A stretch of 64,000 bases of DNA from the NCBI RefSeq assembly GCF_031450785.1, contig NZ_JARTWB010000002.1:2170001-2234000 (forward strand), in the 5' to 3' direction. The notes beneath the pieces are model-generated. The model ran no database searches. It had not been told where the DNA came from and saw nothing but the letters and a program-made list of their open reading frames with translations. Of the stretch, positions 10,326 through 19,680 are shown one piece after another. This DNA comes from Caballeronia sp. LZ062 (GTDB lineage: Bacteria; Pseudomonadota; Gammaproteobacteria; Burkholderiales; Burkholderiaceae). The position numbers were made by a program, and so were the translations under genes. Each line of letters begins with the position of its first letter. Position 1 is the first letter of the stretch.

Positions 10326-10691
10326 TCAGACCGAGAACGACGAACCGCAACCGCACGTCGTCGTCGCGTTCGGATTCTTGATCACGAACTGCGCGCCGTT
10401 GAGATCGTCCTTATAGTCGATTTCCGCGCCGACGAGATACTGATAGCTCATCGAATCGACGAGCAGCTGCACGCCGCTCTTGTCCATCACGGTGTCGTCT
10501 TCGTTGATCTCTTCGTCGAACGTGAAACCGTACTGGAAGCCCGAGCATCCGCCGCCTTGCACGAACACGCGCAACTTCAGATCCGGATTGCCTTCTTCGT
10601 CGATCAACTGCTTGACCTTGTCCGCAGCAGCGTCGGTGAAGACGAACGGCATCGGCATTTCGGTCGTGGGGGTGTCGCTGACTGCGCTCAT
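10326..10691 (-). CDS. erpA: Iron-sulfur cluster insertion protein ErpA
   Basis: ErpA is an A-type carrier that delivers Fe-S clusters to apo-proteins such as those of isoprenoid synthesis and respiration. The 121-residue product keeps the three cluster-binding cysteines: Cys49 in [10 protein letters not shown], and Cys113 and Cys115 in [10 protein letters not shown] chose the ATG at 10691, preceded by GGAGAG about 6 bases upstream; a TTG at 10703 opens the frame but lacks such a site. A possible -10 (TACAAT, plus 10721-10726) lies just upstream. Confidence 0.95.
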   Translation of the reverse strand: MSAVSDTPTTEMPMPFVFTDAAADKVKQLIDEEGNPDLKLRVFVQGGGCSGFQYGFTFDEEINEDDTVMDKSGVQLLVDSMSYQYLVGAEIDYKDDLNGAQFVIKNPNATTTCGCGSSFSV

Positions 10692-10811
10692 TGAACTCTC
10701 CAATTTAGCTTCTAGACGCTATTGTAGGGCTGATCTCAAAATCGTGCCGAAAGCCCATGGAATCAAGAGGCTATATGCAAATTCGACTGATTCCGGCAAA
10801 TCGCGGCAATA

Positions 10812-10848
10812 GAAAAAGCCGCCGGCACCTTGCAGTGCGGGCGGCTTT
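10812..10848 (-). terminator. Rho-independent terminator after rpsI
   Basis: On the minus strand the arms at plus 10840-10848 and 10815-10823 pair over 9 bases (AAAGCCGCC with GGCGGCTTT) and lead into a T-run. A second perfect hairpin lies between it and the rpsI stop (arms 10858-10865 and 10871-10878), so the ribosomal protein transcript has two stacked 3' hairpins. Confidence 0.8.
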
Positions 10849-10889
10849 CGCAGCAGCTTCGCCGGCAAAACCGGCGAAACCCGAAGCGA

Positions 10890-11282
10890 TTAACGCTTCG
10901 AGAATTGCTTCCTGCGGCGTGCCTTGTGGAAACCGACCTTCTTACGTTCCACTTCACGCGCGTCACGCGTGACGAAGCCAGCGTTCGACAGTTGCGACTT
11001 GAGCGTTGCGTCGTAGTCCATCAGCGCACGGGTGATGCCGTGGCGGACCGCGCCTGCCTGACCCGTTTCGCCGCCGCCGTTCACGTTGACCTTGATGTCG
11101 AACGTGGTGGCGTGGTTCGTGAGTTCCAGCGGCTGACGCACGATCATCAGCGACGTTTCGCGCGAGAAATAGTCGGCGATGGGCTTGCCGTTGACGATGA
11201 TCTCGCCCTTGCCCGACTTGATGAAGACACGAGCGACGGCGCTCTTGCGGCGGCCCGTACCGTAGTTCCAGTTACCGATCAT
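10890..11282 (-). CDS. rpsI: 30S ribosomal protein S9
   Basis: S9 is a small-subunit head protein whose C-terminal tail reaches the P-site tRNA. The 130-residue product begins with the family sequence [15 protein letters not shown] and ends in the strongly basic [11 protein letters not shown], the tail that contacts tRNA. It lies 10 bases after rplM, the conserved L13-S9 pair, and is followed by two hairpins. Length and composition are normal. Confidence 0.98.
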   Translation of the reverse strand: MIGNWNYGTGRRKSAVARVFIKSGKGEIIVNGKPIADYFSRETSLMIVRQPLELTNHATTFDIKVNVNGGGETGQAGAVRHGITRALMDYDATLKSQLSNAGFVTRDAREVERKKVGFHKARRRKQFSKR

Positions 11283-11292
11283 GTGGGCTCCC

Positions 11293-11721
11293 TTAGATCT
11301 CGAGCGACTTGGGCTGTTGAGCCGTGTGCGGATGCGTGGCTTCAGCGTAGACCTTCAGCTTCTTGATCATCGCGTAGCCGAGCGGGCCCTTCGGCAGCAT
11401 GCCCTTCACAGCCTTCTCGAGCGCGCGGCCCGGGAAACGCTCTTGCATCTTGCCAAACGTCGTTTCATAGATGCCGCCCGGGTAGCCCGAGTGACGGTAG
11501 TACTTCTTGTCCGTGGTCTTGTTGCCGGTGACCTTCAGCTTGCCGGCATTGACGACGATGATGTAGTCACCGGTGTCGACGTGCGGAGTAAATTCAGGCT
11601 TATGCTTGCCGCGAAGACGGCGTGCCACTTCGCTGGCGACACGGCCGAGAACCTTATCCGTCGCGTCAATCACGTACCATTCGCGCGTCACCTCTTCGGC
11701 TTTTGCGGAAAACGTCTTCAT
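11293..11721 (-). CDS. rplM: 50S ribosomal protein L13
   Basis: L13 is an early-assembling large-subunit protein that binds 23S rRNA. The 142-residue product has the family blocks [26 protein letters not shown] and the GMLPKGPLG motif. It is the first gene of rplM-rpsI. The 130-base leader between its predicted promoter and start is a candidate site for L13 autoregulation, known for the E. coli operon; I could not recognise a specific binding structure in it. Confidence 0.98.
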   Translation of the reverse strand: MKTFSAKAEEVTREWYVIDATDKVLGRVASEVARRLRGKHKPEFTPHVDTGDYIIVVNAGKLKVTGNKTTDKKYYRHSGYPGGIYETTFGKMQERFPGRALEKAVKGMLPKGPLGYAMIKKLKVYAEATHPHTAQQPKSLEI

Positions 11722-11859
11722 GATCGATCCAAAAATTAATCTGCCCTTTGCTCTTTACCTTGTTCGGTCCTGCTTATATGAGTGCGCTAAATGACTTTCC
11801 TTGCGCGTGCAGGCTCTCCCTGACTTCTCTCCGCGGGCGTGTGACGAAGAGAACTTTGA

Positions 11860-11889
11860 AGTATAGCGGGAAAACGCTCGCTGCGTCAA
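11860..11889 (-). promoter_or_regulatory. Strong sigma-70 promoter of rplM-rpsI
   Basis: On the minus strand TTGACG (plus 11884-11889) and TATACT (plus 11860-11865) are separated by 18 bases. Each hexamer is one mismatch from consensus. Transcription would start near 11853 and give a leader of about 130 bases before the rplM start. Confidence 0.8.
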
Positions 11890-11941
11890 AGGGTTGCGGC
11901 TTTCGGGACGCAGACTGCAGCCGCCGCGCGGCGTGAAGAAC

Positions 11942-11973
11942 GAAAAAAAGCCCGAGCATGTGAAGCTCGGGCT
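11942..11973 (-). terminator. Rho-independent terminator of the predicted small RNA
   Basis: The arms AGCCCGAGC and GCTCGGGCT form a perfect 9-base-pair stem with a 7-base loop, followed on the minus strand by seven T residues. No recognised gene lies immediately upstream on this strand, which is the main reason for proposing a small RNA here. Confidence 0.85.
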
Positions 11974-12032
11974 CAATCCACCTAGGAGGAGGTGGAGGAG
12001 ACGCTGTAGGTTCGTCGACTGCGACAACCAAT
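11942..12032 (-). ncRNA. Predicted small RNA with an anti-Shine-Dalgarno loop
   Basis: A free-standing transcription unit of about 91 bases is predicted on the minus strand. A promoter lies upstream: TTGCTT (plus 12062-12067) and TATACT (12039-12044), 17 bases apart. Near the middle a hairpin at plus 11978-11995 has a 6-base-pair stem (CCACCT with AGGTGG) and displays CCUCCU in its loop. The RNA contains CACCUCCU, the core of the 16S rRNA 3' tail. A perfect 9-base-pair hairpin (arms 11949-11957 and 11965-11973) followed by seven T then ends the transcript. The layout resembles reported small RNAs of other proteobacteria with CCUCC loops, but homology was not tested. Confidence 0.55.
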
Positions 12033-12304
12033 GGCCTGAGTATAGGCACGGCCATGCTGCAAAGCAAGAAGATTCGCATGATGAGAGTGAATTTCATAAT
12101 GTGGTATCCACGTTCCGCTCGCAAGGGCGCGGCGCCGCTCATCCGGCGAGAACGCCGACTGTCCGCCCGCCACTCGTGGCTAAGCGGGGTCCGGCTCCCC
12201 GCCCGCGTCAATCGGAAAATGCGCGAACTCGTTCCACGATGACCGTTCGATGAACCGCTACAATGAAAGCTGTCTACAACGCGTCAAGCGGGCGGAGCCT
12301 GAGC

Positions 12305-12727
12305 ATGGAATGCAAAGTGAGCTGGATGGGACAGGACGGCATGGCGTTCGCCGCCGAAACCGGTAGCGGTCATCTCGTCAACATGGACGGCGCGCCGGAA
12401 GGCGGCGGCCGTAACCTCGCGCCGCGACCGATGGAAATGGTCTTGCTCGGCACGGGCGGCTGCACCGCCTACGACGTCGTGATGATTCTCAAGAAAAGCC
12501 GCCAGGAAATCGAAGGCTGCTCGGTCACGCTCAAGGCCGAGCGCGCAAGCGAAGACCCGAAGGTGTTCACGAAGATCCACTTCCACTTCACGGTCACGGG
12601 CAAGAATCTGAACCCCGCGACAGTGGAACGCGCCATCAATCTGTCGCACGACAAGTATTGTTCGGCGTCGATCATGCTCGCCAAGACCGCGGAACTCACG
12701 CATTCGTTCGATATCGTCGAACGCTAA
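12305..12727 (+). CDS. OsmC family protein
   Basis: OsmC-like proteins are usually thiol peroxidases that use two cysteines to reduce organic hydroperoxides. The 140-residue product has the first in LGTGGCTAYDVV and the second in SHDKYCSASIML, in the expected positions. It resembles the YhfA-type subgroup, whose role is less certain. I start at the ATG at 12305 (MECKVSW), preceded by GGAG; an ATG 42 bases upstream (12263) is an alternative. TACAAT at 12259-12264 could be a -10 but lacks a -35. Confidence 0.88.
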   Translation: MECKVSWMGQDGMAFAAETGSGHLVNMDGAPEGGGRNLAPRPMEMVLLGTGGCTAYDVVMILKKSRQEIEGCSVTLKAERASEDPKVFTKIHFHFTVTGKNLNPATVERAINLSHDKYCSASIMLAKTAELTHSFDIVER

Positions 12728-12737
12728 GCGCGTCGCA

Positions 12738-12780
12738 GAAAAAAGAGCCGGCGTCAGACATGACGCCGGCTCTTTCTTTT
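12738..12780. terminator. Bidirectional terminator between the osmC-like gene and rnpB
   Basis: A 12-base-pair perfect stem (arms 12745-12756 and 12761-12772, loop GACA), extended by flanking A and T residues, separates two converging units. It lies about 10 bases beyond the RNase P RNA 3' end, so it probably ends the pre-RNA as well. Confidence 0.9.
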
Positions 12781-12790
12781 GAATGACGAC

Positions 12791-13199
<409 letters not shown>

Positions 13200-13211
13200 G
13201 CGACACCGATT

Positions 13212-14051
13212 TTAACATGCGGCTTTCGCGTGCTTCGCTGCGCCTGCCGCGATGCGCCGGCCGGCACGGAAGACGGACGGGTCGTCGTAGAACGCTGCGT
13301 CCGCGTTCGCATCGCACCAGCCTGGCACGCCCAGCACCGGCAGCGGCGCGAATGCGCGGCTCGCGGGCGGCTCGGCCATCAGACTGCGGGAAACGTGATC
13401 GTCGAGCACGGAGCGGCGGGCGGCATCGTCCGATGAAAAATAGGCGGCCGGCACTTCCACGATCCACGCGTGCCCCGTGCACGCCTTGTACGGCGCAACG
13501 AGTTTCTCCAGCAACGCGTGGCCGAAGATGCGCGCCTCGCACCGGCTGCCCCACGACGCGCGCCCCGCCAGGAACAACGCGCGCCAGTCGAAGCGGCGCA
13601 GCGCATCGGCGAGCGATGGGTCGGCGCACGCGAACAGCACCGCGTTCTCGTCGAAGAGTGTGAGCGCATCGCGCACGCCGCCGCGCGTCGGGCCGATGCC
13701 GAGCGCGTCGATCTGATCCGCCTGGCACGCGTTGAGCGCCGCCTTGATGCGCGGATACGCGAACCACATCAGGCCGTTGAAGAAATCGTGAAGATTGTGA
13801 CGCGTCGGCACGCAGCCGGTCTTGGCAATATACGCCTCGTACGACGCGCCTTCCGGCAGCGATTCCTGCGCGACGAACCCGAGCGGCTCACCGCGCCCTG
13901 TAACGAGCACGGCTTGCGCGGCGTCGTCATTCAGCTCTTCGAGATAGCGTGCCGGACCGTCGAGCGCCGCCGCCTGCCATCGCGTGCCGCGCGGCGCGAG
14001 CGGTGCGAGCCACGGACGCGTCCAGTCGATCTCGTCGAAACGCGCGGACAC
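13212..14051 (-). CDS. DUF3025 domain-containing protein
   Basis: The 279-residue product matches the DUF3025 family of uncharacterised proteobacterial proteins. Recognisable blocks are RHNLHDFFNGLMWFAYPRIKAALN in the first half, RGGVRDALTLFDENAVL in the middle and a C-terminal LGVPGWC segment. It has no signal peptide or membrane segment and no assignable catalytic motif. The start is a GTG at 14051, 11 bases after the pyrC stop, so it is probably co-transcribed with pyrC. Its 3' end carries the -10 of rnpB. Confidence 0.8.
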   Translation of the reverse strand: MSARFDEIDWTRPWLAPLAPRGTRWQAAALDGPARYLEELNDDAAQAVLVTGRGEPLGFVAQESLPEGASYEAYIAKTGCVPTRHNLHDFFNGLMWFAYPRIKAALNACQADQIDALGIGPTRGGVRDALTLFDENAVLFACADPSLADALRRFDWRALFLAGRASWGSRCEARIFGHALLEKLVAPYKACTGHAWIVEVPAAYFSSDDAARRSVLDDHVSRSLMAEPPASRAFAPLPVLGVPGWCDANADAAFYDDPSVFRAGRRIAAGAAKHAKAAC

Positions 14052-14062
14052 CGCTGCAACCG

Positions 14063-15145
14063 TCAGGCCGATTCCACGAACCGCCAGCCGATCGACTCGC
14101 CGCCACGCAGCGGCACGATTTGCGAATCGCCTGCGGCGAACTCAGCGGGCAGCGTCCACGACGCGCGCTCGAGCGTCACCGTGTCCGCGCTGCGCGGCAA
14201 GCCGTAAAAGTCCGCGCCGTGGAAACTCGCGAAACCTTCGAGCTTGTCGAGCGCGCCGGCCTCGTCGAAGGCTTCTGCATAGAGTTCCAGCGCATGCAGC
14301 GCCGTGTAGCAGCCCGCGCAGCCGCACGCGTGCTCCTTTAGGCCCTTCGGATGCGGCGCGCTGTCGGTGCCGAGGAAGAAGCGCGGATTACCGGACGTCG
14401 CCGCCTCGACCAGCGCCACGCGATGCGTCTCGCGCTTGAGCACCGGCAAGCAGTAATAGTGCGGACGGATACCGCCGACGAGAATCGCGTTGCGGTTGTA
14501 AAGCAGGTGATGCGCGGTGATGGTCGCGCCGATCGTGCCTTGCGCTTCGCGCACATAATCGGCGGCGTCTTTCGTCGTGATGTGCTCGAACACAACCTTG
14601 AGCGCCGGGAAATCGCGGCGCAGCGGCGTCATCACGCGGTCGATGAACACCTTCTCCCGGTCGAATACGTCGATGTCGCTGTCCGTCACCTCGCCGTGCG
14701 TCAAGAGCGGCATGCCGACTTCCTGCATCGCTTCGAGCGTTTTTGCGCATTTGCCGAGCAGATCCGTCACGCCCGCGTCGGAATTCGTCGTCGCGCCGGC
14801 CGGATACAGCTTCACGCCGTACACGAAGCCGCTGTCTTTCGCGCGGCGGATCTCGTCGGGCGGCGTGTTGTCGGTGAGATAGAGCGTCATCAGCGGCTCG
14901 AAGTGCGCGGCCGCGCCTTCCTTCGGCAACGCGGCGATGATCCGTTCGCGGTACGCCGCGGCCATCCCGGTCGTCGTGACCGGCGGTTTCAGATTCGGCA
15001 TGATGATCGCCCGGCCGAACTGGCGCGCGGTATGCGGGAGCACGGCGGCAAGCGTCGCGCCGTCGCGCACGTGCAAGTGCCAGTCGTCGGGGCGCGCCAA
15101 AGTGAGAGTCGTAGGCGAATCGGGCGATGCGGAAGTAGCGGACAT
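14063..15145 (-). CDS. pyrC: Dihydroorotase
   Basis: PyrC cyclises carbamoyl-aspartate to dihydroorotate in pyrimidine synthesis. From the ATG at 15145 the product is 360 residues, typical of the type II class. It shows HLHVRDG (metal-binding His23 and His25), the lysine in [17 protein letters not shown] that becomes carboxylated, LLTHGEVT, and [10 protein letters not shown] with the catalytic aspartate. The frame stays open upstream to 15442, but that part has no family similarity. A small inverted repeat (GTGGAAATTCCAC, plus 15232-15244) lies upstream. Confidence 0.96.
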   Translation of the reverse strand: MSATSASPDSPTTLTLARPDDWHLHVRDGATLAAVLPHTARQFGRAIIMPNLKPPVTTTGMAAAYRERIIAALPKEGAAAHFEPLMTLYLTDNTPPDEIRRAKDSGFVYGVKLYPAGATTNSDAGVTDLLGKCAKTLEAMQEVGMPLLTHGEVTDSDIDVFDREKVFIDRVMTPLRRDFPALKVVFEHITTKDAADYVREAQGTIGATITAHHLLYNRNAILVGGIRPHYYCLPVLKRETHRVALVEAATSGNPRFFLGTDSAPHPKGLKEHACGCAGCYTALHALELYAEAFDEAGALDKLEGFASFHGADFYGLPRSADTVTLERASWTLPAEFAAGDSQIVPLRGGESIGWRFVESA

Positions 15146-15359
15146 GGCGTGATGACGGCGAGGACGTTGAGAGAAAGCGATTCGCAAGCAAGCACCTGCG
15201 CAGCGGCGGCATAGAACCGGAAAGAACCGCCGTGGAAATTCCACAACGGCGGCCGGGCGGCCACCGCGTTCGATTTTTTCGGGAATGCCCCGGTGATATG
15301 CTTGTCGGACGTATTGTAACAACCCGACTTCAGGGCTTTCGCCCGCCGCATCGAGCAAC

Positions 15360-16262
15360 ATGTGCCAACTTCTCGGAATGAATTGCGCCGAACCGACCGA
15401 CGTGACCTTCTCGTTCACGGGTTTCGCCGCGCGCGGCGGCATGACGGATCACCACGCGGACGGCTGGGGCATCGCGTTCTTCGAGGACAAGGCGTGCCGA
15501 CTGTTCATCGATCATCAGTCGTCGGCGAGTTCGCCGCTTGCCGAAATGGTCAAGCGGTATCCGATCAAGTCGAAGAACACCATCGCGCACATTCGCAAGG
15601 CGACGCAAGGGCATATCCTTCTGGAGAACTGCCACCCGTTCATGCGCGAGCTGTGGGGCCGGCACTGGATCTTCGCGCATAACGGCGACCTGAACGGTCA
15701 CGCGCCGCAACTCACGGGCGTCTATCAGCCGGTCGGCACCACCGACAGCGAACTCGCGTTTTGCGCGCTGCTGCAAGGCTTGCGCCGCGCGTTTCCGTGC
15801 TCTCAGCCGCCGCTCGACGAACTCTTCGAGGCGCTCGCCACGCTCACGCGCGAGATCACGCAATACGGCGTGTTCAACTTCCTGATGTCGAACGGGCAGG
15901 CGCTGTTCTCGCATTGTTCGACGCATCTGTACTACCTCGTGCGCAGCTGGCCGTTTTCGACCGCGCATCTGATCGACGCGGACATGTCGATCGACTTCGC
16001 GAAGTACACGACGCCGGAAGACCGCGTCGCCGTGATCGCAACCTCGCCGCTCACCGATAACGAAGTGTGGACGCGCTTCGCCCCCGGCGACCTCGCGATG
16101 TTCCAGCAAGGCGCGCTCGCGCGCACGCTGAACATTCCGGTGCCCGAGGCAGTCGCGAGAAAGGCCGCCGAGCCGCTTGCGAAAGCGTGCGTCGGGTCCG
16201 CGCTGAAAATCGACGAGATCCGCACGACGGCGGCAGTCGAGTCGGAACTGGGCATCGAATAA
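15360..16262 (+). CDS. Class II glutamine amidotransferase, YafJ-like
   Basis: The 300-residue product starts MCQLLGMN, so removal of Met exposes the N-terminal nucleophile cysteine typical of class II amidotransferases. Other family features are [35 protein letters not shown] and TDSELAFC. E. coli YafJ is the nearest named relative; the acceptor substrate is not established. It is divergent from pyrC and ends in a shared terminator. ATG at 15360 gives the only start consistent with an N-terminal cysteine. Confidence 0.88.
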   Translation: MCQLLGMNCAEPTDVTFSFTGFAARGGMTDHHADGWGIAFFEDKACRLFIDHQSSASSPLAEMVKRYPIKSKNTIAHIRKATQGHILLENCHPFMRELWGRHWIFAHNGDLNGHAPQLTGVYQPVGTTDSELAFCALLQGLRRAFPCSQPPLDELFEALATLTREITQYGVFNFLMSNGQALFSHCSTHLYYLVRSWPFSTAHLIDADMSIDFAKYTTPEDRVAVIATSPLTDNEVWTRFAPGDLAMFQQGALARTLNIPVPEAVARKAAEPLAKACVGSALKIDEIRTTAAVESELGIE

Positions 16263-16297
16263 AAAACGCGGCGCTTCTTTTCAGAAGCGCCGCGTTC
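16261..16297. terminator. Bidirectional terminator between the yafJ-like gene and gltL
   Basis: Perfect 14-base-pair arms (16265-16278 and 16283-16296) surround a TTTC loop, with a run of A before and T after. It serves both converging units. Confidence 0.9.
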
Positions 16298-16316
16298 TTT
16301 CGAGCGTTGCGAAAGC

Positions 16317-17042
16317 TCAGTGCAGGATCTTCGCGAGGAAGTCCTTCGCGCGGTCCGACTTCGGGTTCGCGAAGAACGCGTCCTTCTGGTCGTCTTCCAC
16401 GATCAAGCCACGGTCCATGAAGATCACGCGATGCGCGACCTTCTTCGCGAAGCCCATTTCGTGCGTCACGCACATCATGGTCATGCCTTCCTGCGCGAGC
16501 TCCACCATCACGTCGAGCACTTCGTTGATCATCTCCGGATCGAGCGCGGAAGTCGGCTCGTCGAAGAGCATCGCGATGGGGTCCATCGAGAGAGCGCGCG
16601 CAATCGCGACGCGCTGCTGCTGACCGCCCGAGAGCTGCCCGGGAAACTTGTCCGCATGCGCGCGCAGGCCGACGCGATCGAGCAGCTTCAGGCCCTTCTG
16701 CGTCGCTTCGTCGTTCGAGCGGCCGAGCACCTTGATCTGCGCGAGCGTCAGGTTCTGCACGATCGACAGATGCGGGAACAGCTCGAAGTGCTGGAACACC
16801 ATGCCGACCTTCGAGCGCAGCTTCGACAGATTCGTCTTCTTGTCCGTGAGCGACTGGCCGTTGATGCTGATCTCGCCCTTCTGGAACGGCTCCAGCCCGT
16901 TGACGGTCTTGATGAGCGTCGACTTGCCCGACCCCGACGGGCCGCACACGACGACGACCTCGCCCTTCTTCACTTCGGTCGTGCAGTCGGTGAGCACCTG
17001 AAACTGCCCGTACCACTTGGAAACATTTTTGATAGAGATCAT
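16317..17042 (-). CDS. gltL: Glutamate/aspartate ABC transporter ATP-binding protein
   Basis: This is the ATPase of the glutamate/aspartate importer. The 241-residue product has Walker [10 protein letters not shown] (residues 34-42), a Q-loop ([10 protein letters not shown]), the signature LSGGQQQR, Walker [13 protein letters not shown] and the switch histidine in VTHEMGF. It starts at the ATG at 17042, overlapping the gltK stop as ATGA; an open frame upstream is inside gltK. It is the last gene of the gltIJKL unit. Confidence 0.95.
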   Translation of the reverse strand: MISIKNVSKWYGQFQVLTDCTTEVKKGEVVVVCGPSGSGKSTLIKTVNGLEPFQKGEISINGQSLTDKKTNLSKLRSKVGMVFQHFELFPHLSIVQNLTLAQIKVLGRSNDEATQKGLKLLDRVGLRAHADKFPGQLSGGQQQRVAIARALSMDPIAMLFDEPTSALDPEMINEVLDVMVELAQEGMTMMCVTHEMGFAKKVAHRVIFMDRGLIVEDDQKDAFFANPKSDRAKDFLAKILH

Positions 17043-17716
17043 CTTGCGACCTTTTTCTGAAGACCTTTGACGAGCGCCGACGCCGCCACGCACACCACGA
17101 AATAACATGCCCCGGCGAACAGCACCATTTCGACGATCGTGCCGTCGCGGTCGCCGATATTCGTCGCCGTGCGGAAGAAGTCCGCGAGACTGATCACATA
17201 GACGAGCGACGTGTCCTGAAAGAGCACGATCGCCTGCGTGAGCAGAAGCGGCACCATGGCGCGGAACGCCTGCGGCAGCACGACGAGTTTCATCGCCTGA
17301 CCGTAGGTCATGCCGAGCGCGAACGCTGCGTTGACCTGCCCGCGCGGCACCGCCTGAATGCCGGCGCGAATGATTTCCGAATAGTACGCGGCTTCAAAAA
17401 GCGAGAACGCGACCATCGCCGATGCAAGGCGAATATCGATATCCGCCGACAGCCCGAGCACGTTCTGCAGCACCTGCGGCACGATCAGGAAGAACCACAG
17501 CAGCACCATCACGAGCGGGATGGAACGAAACAGCGTGACGTACGCGCCCGCGAACCATTGCAGCACCTTGATGCCCGAGAGCCGGAACAGCGCGAGGACC
17601 GTCCCCCACACGATGCCGACCACGATGGCGAGCAGCGTGATCTGCAGCGTGATGATGGCGCCCGTCCACAGCGTAGGCAGCGAGCCGATGACGCCACTCC
17701 AGTTGAACTGATGCAT
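17039..17716 (-). CDS. gltK: Glutamate/aspartate ABC transporter permease GltK
   Basis: This inner-membrane permease pairs with GltJ. The 225-residue product has about five hydrophobic segments and the polar amino-acid permease (HisM-type) signature around [23 protein letters not shown], the loop that contacts the ATPase. The ATG at 17716 shares one base with the gltJ stop (TAATG) and its own stop overlaps gltL, so all three genes are translationally coupled. Confidence 0.94.
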   Translation of the reverse strand: MHQFNWSGVIGSLPTLWTGAIITLQITLLAIVVGIVWGTVLALFRLSGIKVLQWFAGAYVTLFRSIPLVMVLLWFFLIVPQVLQNVLGLSADIDIRLASAMVAFSLFEAAYYSEIIRAGIQAVPRGQVNAAFALGMTYGQAMKLVVLPQAFRAMVPLLLTQAIVLFQDTSLVYVISLADFFRTATNIGDRDGTIVEMVLFAGACYFVVCVAASALVKGLQKKVAR

Positions 17717-18456
17717 TACTTGCCTCCGATGTAGCCAGGCAGCCGCGTTTTCGCTTCGATCCAGCGCATGAGCAGCATCACGACCAGATTGATGAGCATG
17801 TACGCCAGCGTCACCGCGATAAACGATTCATAGGTCTGCGCGGTGTAGTCCACGAGCTGACGCGCCTGCGCCGACAGATCGAGCAGACCGATGGTCGAAG
17901 CCACCGCCGAATTCTTGAACACGTTCAGGAATTCCGACGTGAGCGGCGGCACGATGATGCGATACGCCACCGGCATCAGCACGTAGCGATACGTCTGCCA
18001 TTGCGTGAAGCCCATCGCGAGGCCCGCGTTGCGCTGTCCGCGCGGCAGCGCGCTGATGCCCGAGCGCACCTGTTCGCACACGCGCGCGCCGGTGAAGAGC
18101 CCGAGACAGATGATCGACGACGAAAAGAACTGCGCGGAAGGCGGCAGTTGCTTGAACCAGTTGCCGATGGAAGGCGGCAGCAACTCCGGTATCACGAGAT
18201 ACCAAATGAAGAACTGCACGATCAGCGGGATATTGCGGAAGATCGCGACATAGACGGTGCCGATGCCCGCCAGCGTGCGATTCGGGACCGTGCGCAAGAT
18301 GCCGAACAACGAGCCGACCACGAGCGCGATCACCCAGGCCGCGAGCGACACGGTAATCGTCACCCAGAAGCCGGAGATCAGCCAGCCGAGGTAAGTAGTG
18401 GGCTCGCCGGTGGAAACCGGACTCAGCAGAATGCCCCAGTTCCAGTGATAAGACAT
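17716..18456 (-). CDS. gltJ: Glutamate/aspartate ABC transporter permease GltJ
   Basis: This is the second permease of the importer. The 246-residue product has an N-terminal periplasmic extension ([20 protein letters not shown]), about five membrane segments and the ATPase-contact loop around [23 protein letters not shown]. It starts 69 bases after gltI; a hairpin in that gap may lower its expression relative to the binding protein. A one-base overlap joins it to gltK. Confidence 0.94.
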   Translation of the reverse strand: MSYHWNWGILLSPVSTGEPTTYLGWLISGFWVTITVSLAAWVIALVVGSLFGILRTVPNRTLAGIGTVYVAIFRNIPLIVQFFIWYLVIPELLPPSIGNWFKQLPPSAQFFSSSIICLGLFTGARVCEQVRSGISALPRGQRNAGLAMGFTQWQTYRYVLMPVAYRIIVPPLTSEFLNVFKNSAVASTIGLLDLSAQARQLVDYTAQTYESFIAVTLAYMLINLVVMLLMRWIEAKTRLPGYIGGK

Positions 18457-18475
18457 GGACTCACTCCAAAAAGAA

Positions 18476-18500
18476 ACGGAAGAAGCAAGGCTCCTTCCGT
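18476..18500 (-). terminator. Partial terminator (attenuator) between gltI and gltJ
   Basis: Seven-base arms (18476-18482 and 18494-18500) form a hairpin on the minus strand followed by a T-rich stretch interrupted by C. In binding-protein importers such an intergenic hairpin often keeps the periplasmic protein in excess over the membrane subunits. That function is inferred from position. Confidence 0.5.
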
Positions 18501-18525
18501 CTCGTTCGTTCTTTACCCGAACCGG

Positions 18526-19419
18526 TTAGTCGATTGCCTTGTCATTCGGGCTCTTGAACAGAGCCTTCATGTCGTCGCTTTCCGGGAAGTTCAGGTTGAG
18601 CCCCTTCGGAGGAATCGGGCTTTCGAACCACTTCTTGTAGATCTTGTCGGCTTCGCCCGACGTCTCGACCTTCGCAATCGCGTCGTCGACCACCTTCTTG
18701 AACTCGGGGTCGTTCTTGCGCATCATGCAGCCGTATGCTTCATGCGACTGCGGTGCGCCGACGATCACGAAATCGCCCGGATTGTTCGACTTGGCGCGCT
18801 CGCCGGCGAGCAATGCATCGTCCATCATGAACGCGACAGCGCGGCCCGTCGACAGCGTCAGGAACGACTCGCCGTGATCCTTCGCGCTGATGATGTTCAT
18901 GCCCATGTTCTTTTCCTGATTCATCTTGCGAAGCAGGCGCTCGGACGTGGTGCCGGCGGTCGTCACGACGGTCTTGCCCTTCAGGTCGGCCCAGTCCTTC
19001 ACGCCGGAGTCCTTCTTGGTCATGAGGCGCGTGCCGATCACAAAAATGGTGTTCGAGAAAGCCGCTTGCTGCTGGCGCTCGGCGTTGTTCGTGGTCGAGC
19101 CGCATTCGATGTCGACGGTGCCGTTCCCCACGAGCGGAATGCGGTTCTGCGACGTCACCGGCGTCAGCTTCACCTTCAGGTTCGGCATGTTCAGCTTCTG
19201 CTTGACCGCTTCCACGATCTTCAGCGCGAACTCCTGCGAATAGCCGACCACGTTTTGCTTGTCGTCATAGTACGAGAACGGAATGGACGATTCGCGATGC
19301 CCCAGCGAGATGACACCCGTGTCCTTGATCTTCTTGAGCGTGCCCGCGTCCTGGGCGTAGGCGCCCGTGGCGAAAATTCCCAGCGCGGCGACGAGCAGCG
19401 CAGCCTTTTTAACCTTCAT
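18526..19419 (-). CDS. gltI: Glutamate/aspartate periplasmic binding protein
   Basis: The 297-residue product begins with a signal peptide (two Lys, hydrophobic core, cleavage predicted after AYA at residue 22). The mature part is a family 3 solute-binding protein: GVISLGHRESSIPFSYYDD, VGYSQEFALKIVEAV, and a ligand-binding region including IECGSTTNN and TTAGTTSERLLRKMNQ. Its ribosome site (AGGAGATC) is strong. It is the first gene of gltIJKL. The next gene upstream is glutamate dehydrogenase, separated by that gene's terminator. Confidence 0.95.
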   Translation of the reverse strand: MKVKKAALLVAALGIFATGAYAQDAGTLKKIKDTGVISLGHRESSIPFSYYDDKQNVVGYSQEFALKIVEAVKQKLNMPNLKVKLTPVTSQNRIPLVGNGTVDIECGSTTNNAERQQQAAFSNTIFVIGTRLMTKKDSGVKDWADLKGKTVVTTAGTTSERLLRKMNQEKNMGMNIISAKDHGESFLTLSTGRAVAFMMDDALLAGERAKSNNPGDFVIVGAPQSHEAYGCMMRKNDPEFKKVVDDAIAKVETSGEADKIYKKWFESPIPPKGLNLNFPESDDMKALFKSPNDKAID

Positions 19420-19572
19420 GTGTTCGATCTCCTGTGGCGAAAAACCGGGGCCAAGTTTAGCAGGGTAATAATTCTGAAAGAATGATCGTTAACCGGTGTT
19501 CGTCGCATTTTAGAGACGGCCGGTGCAACCGAGTGCAACTCCGCGTAGGCGCGCATATTACGCGAAATTGAT

Positions 19573-19614
19573 AAAAAAAGTGGCGGCGTTCCGAGGGAAC
19601 GCCGCCACTTTTAT
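19573..19614 (-). terminator. Strong terminator after glutamate dehydrogenase
   Basis: A perfect 17-base-pair stem (arms 19576-19592 and 19596-19612) with a 3-base loop is flanked by A and T runs. It lies about 70 bases past the dehydrogenase stop and before the gltI promoter region. No other structure was recognised in the 261-base gap 19420-19680. Confidence 0.9.
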
Positions 19615-19680
19615 GGGGAGGTGGCGCGGCTGCAACGCCGCGCCTCGCCGCGCTTTCGATGCACGCGCTTTTGCATGCGA

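Noticed and set aside
11774..12211. A minus-strand frame including a hydrophobic peptide followed by five prolines, like a regulatory leader peptide.
   Set aside because: The frame has no stop before the terminator; it reads straight through the hairpin and T-run and then into the rplM promoter. The predicted promoter at 12039-12067 would also start inside it. A small RNA explains the region better.
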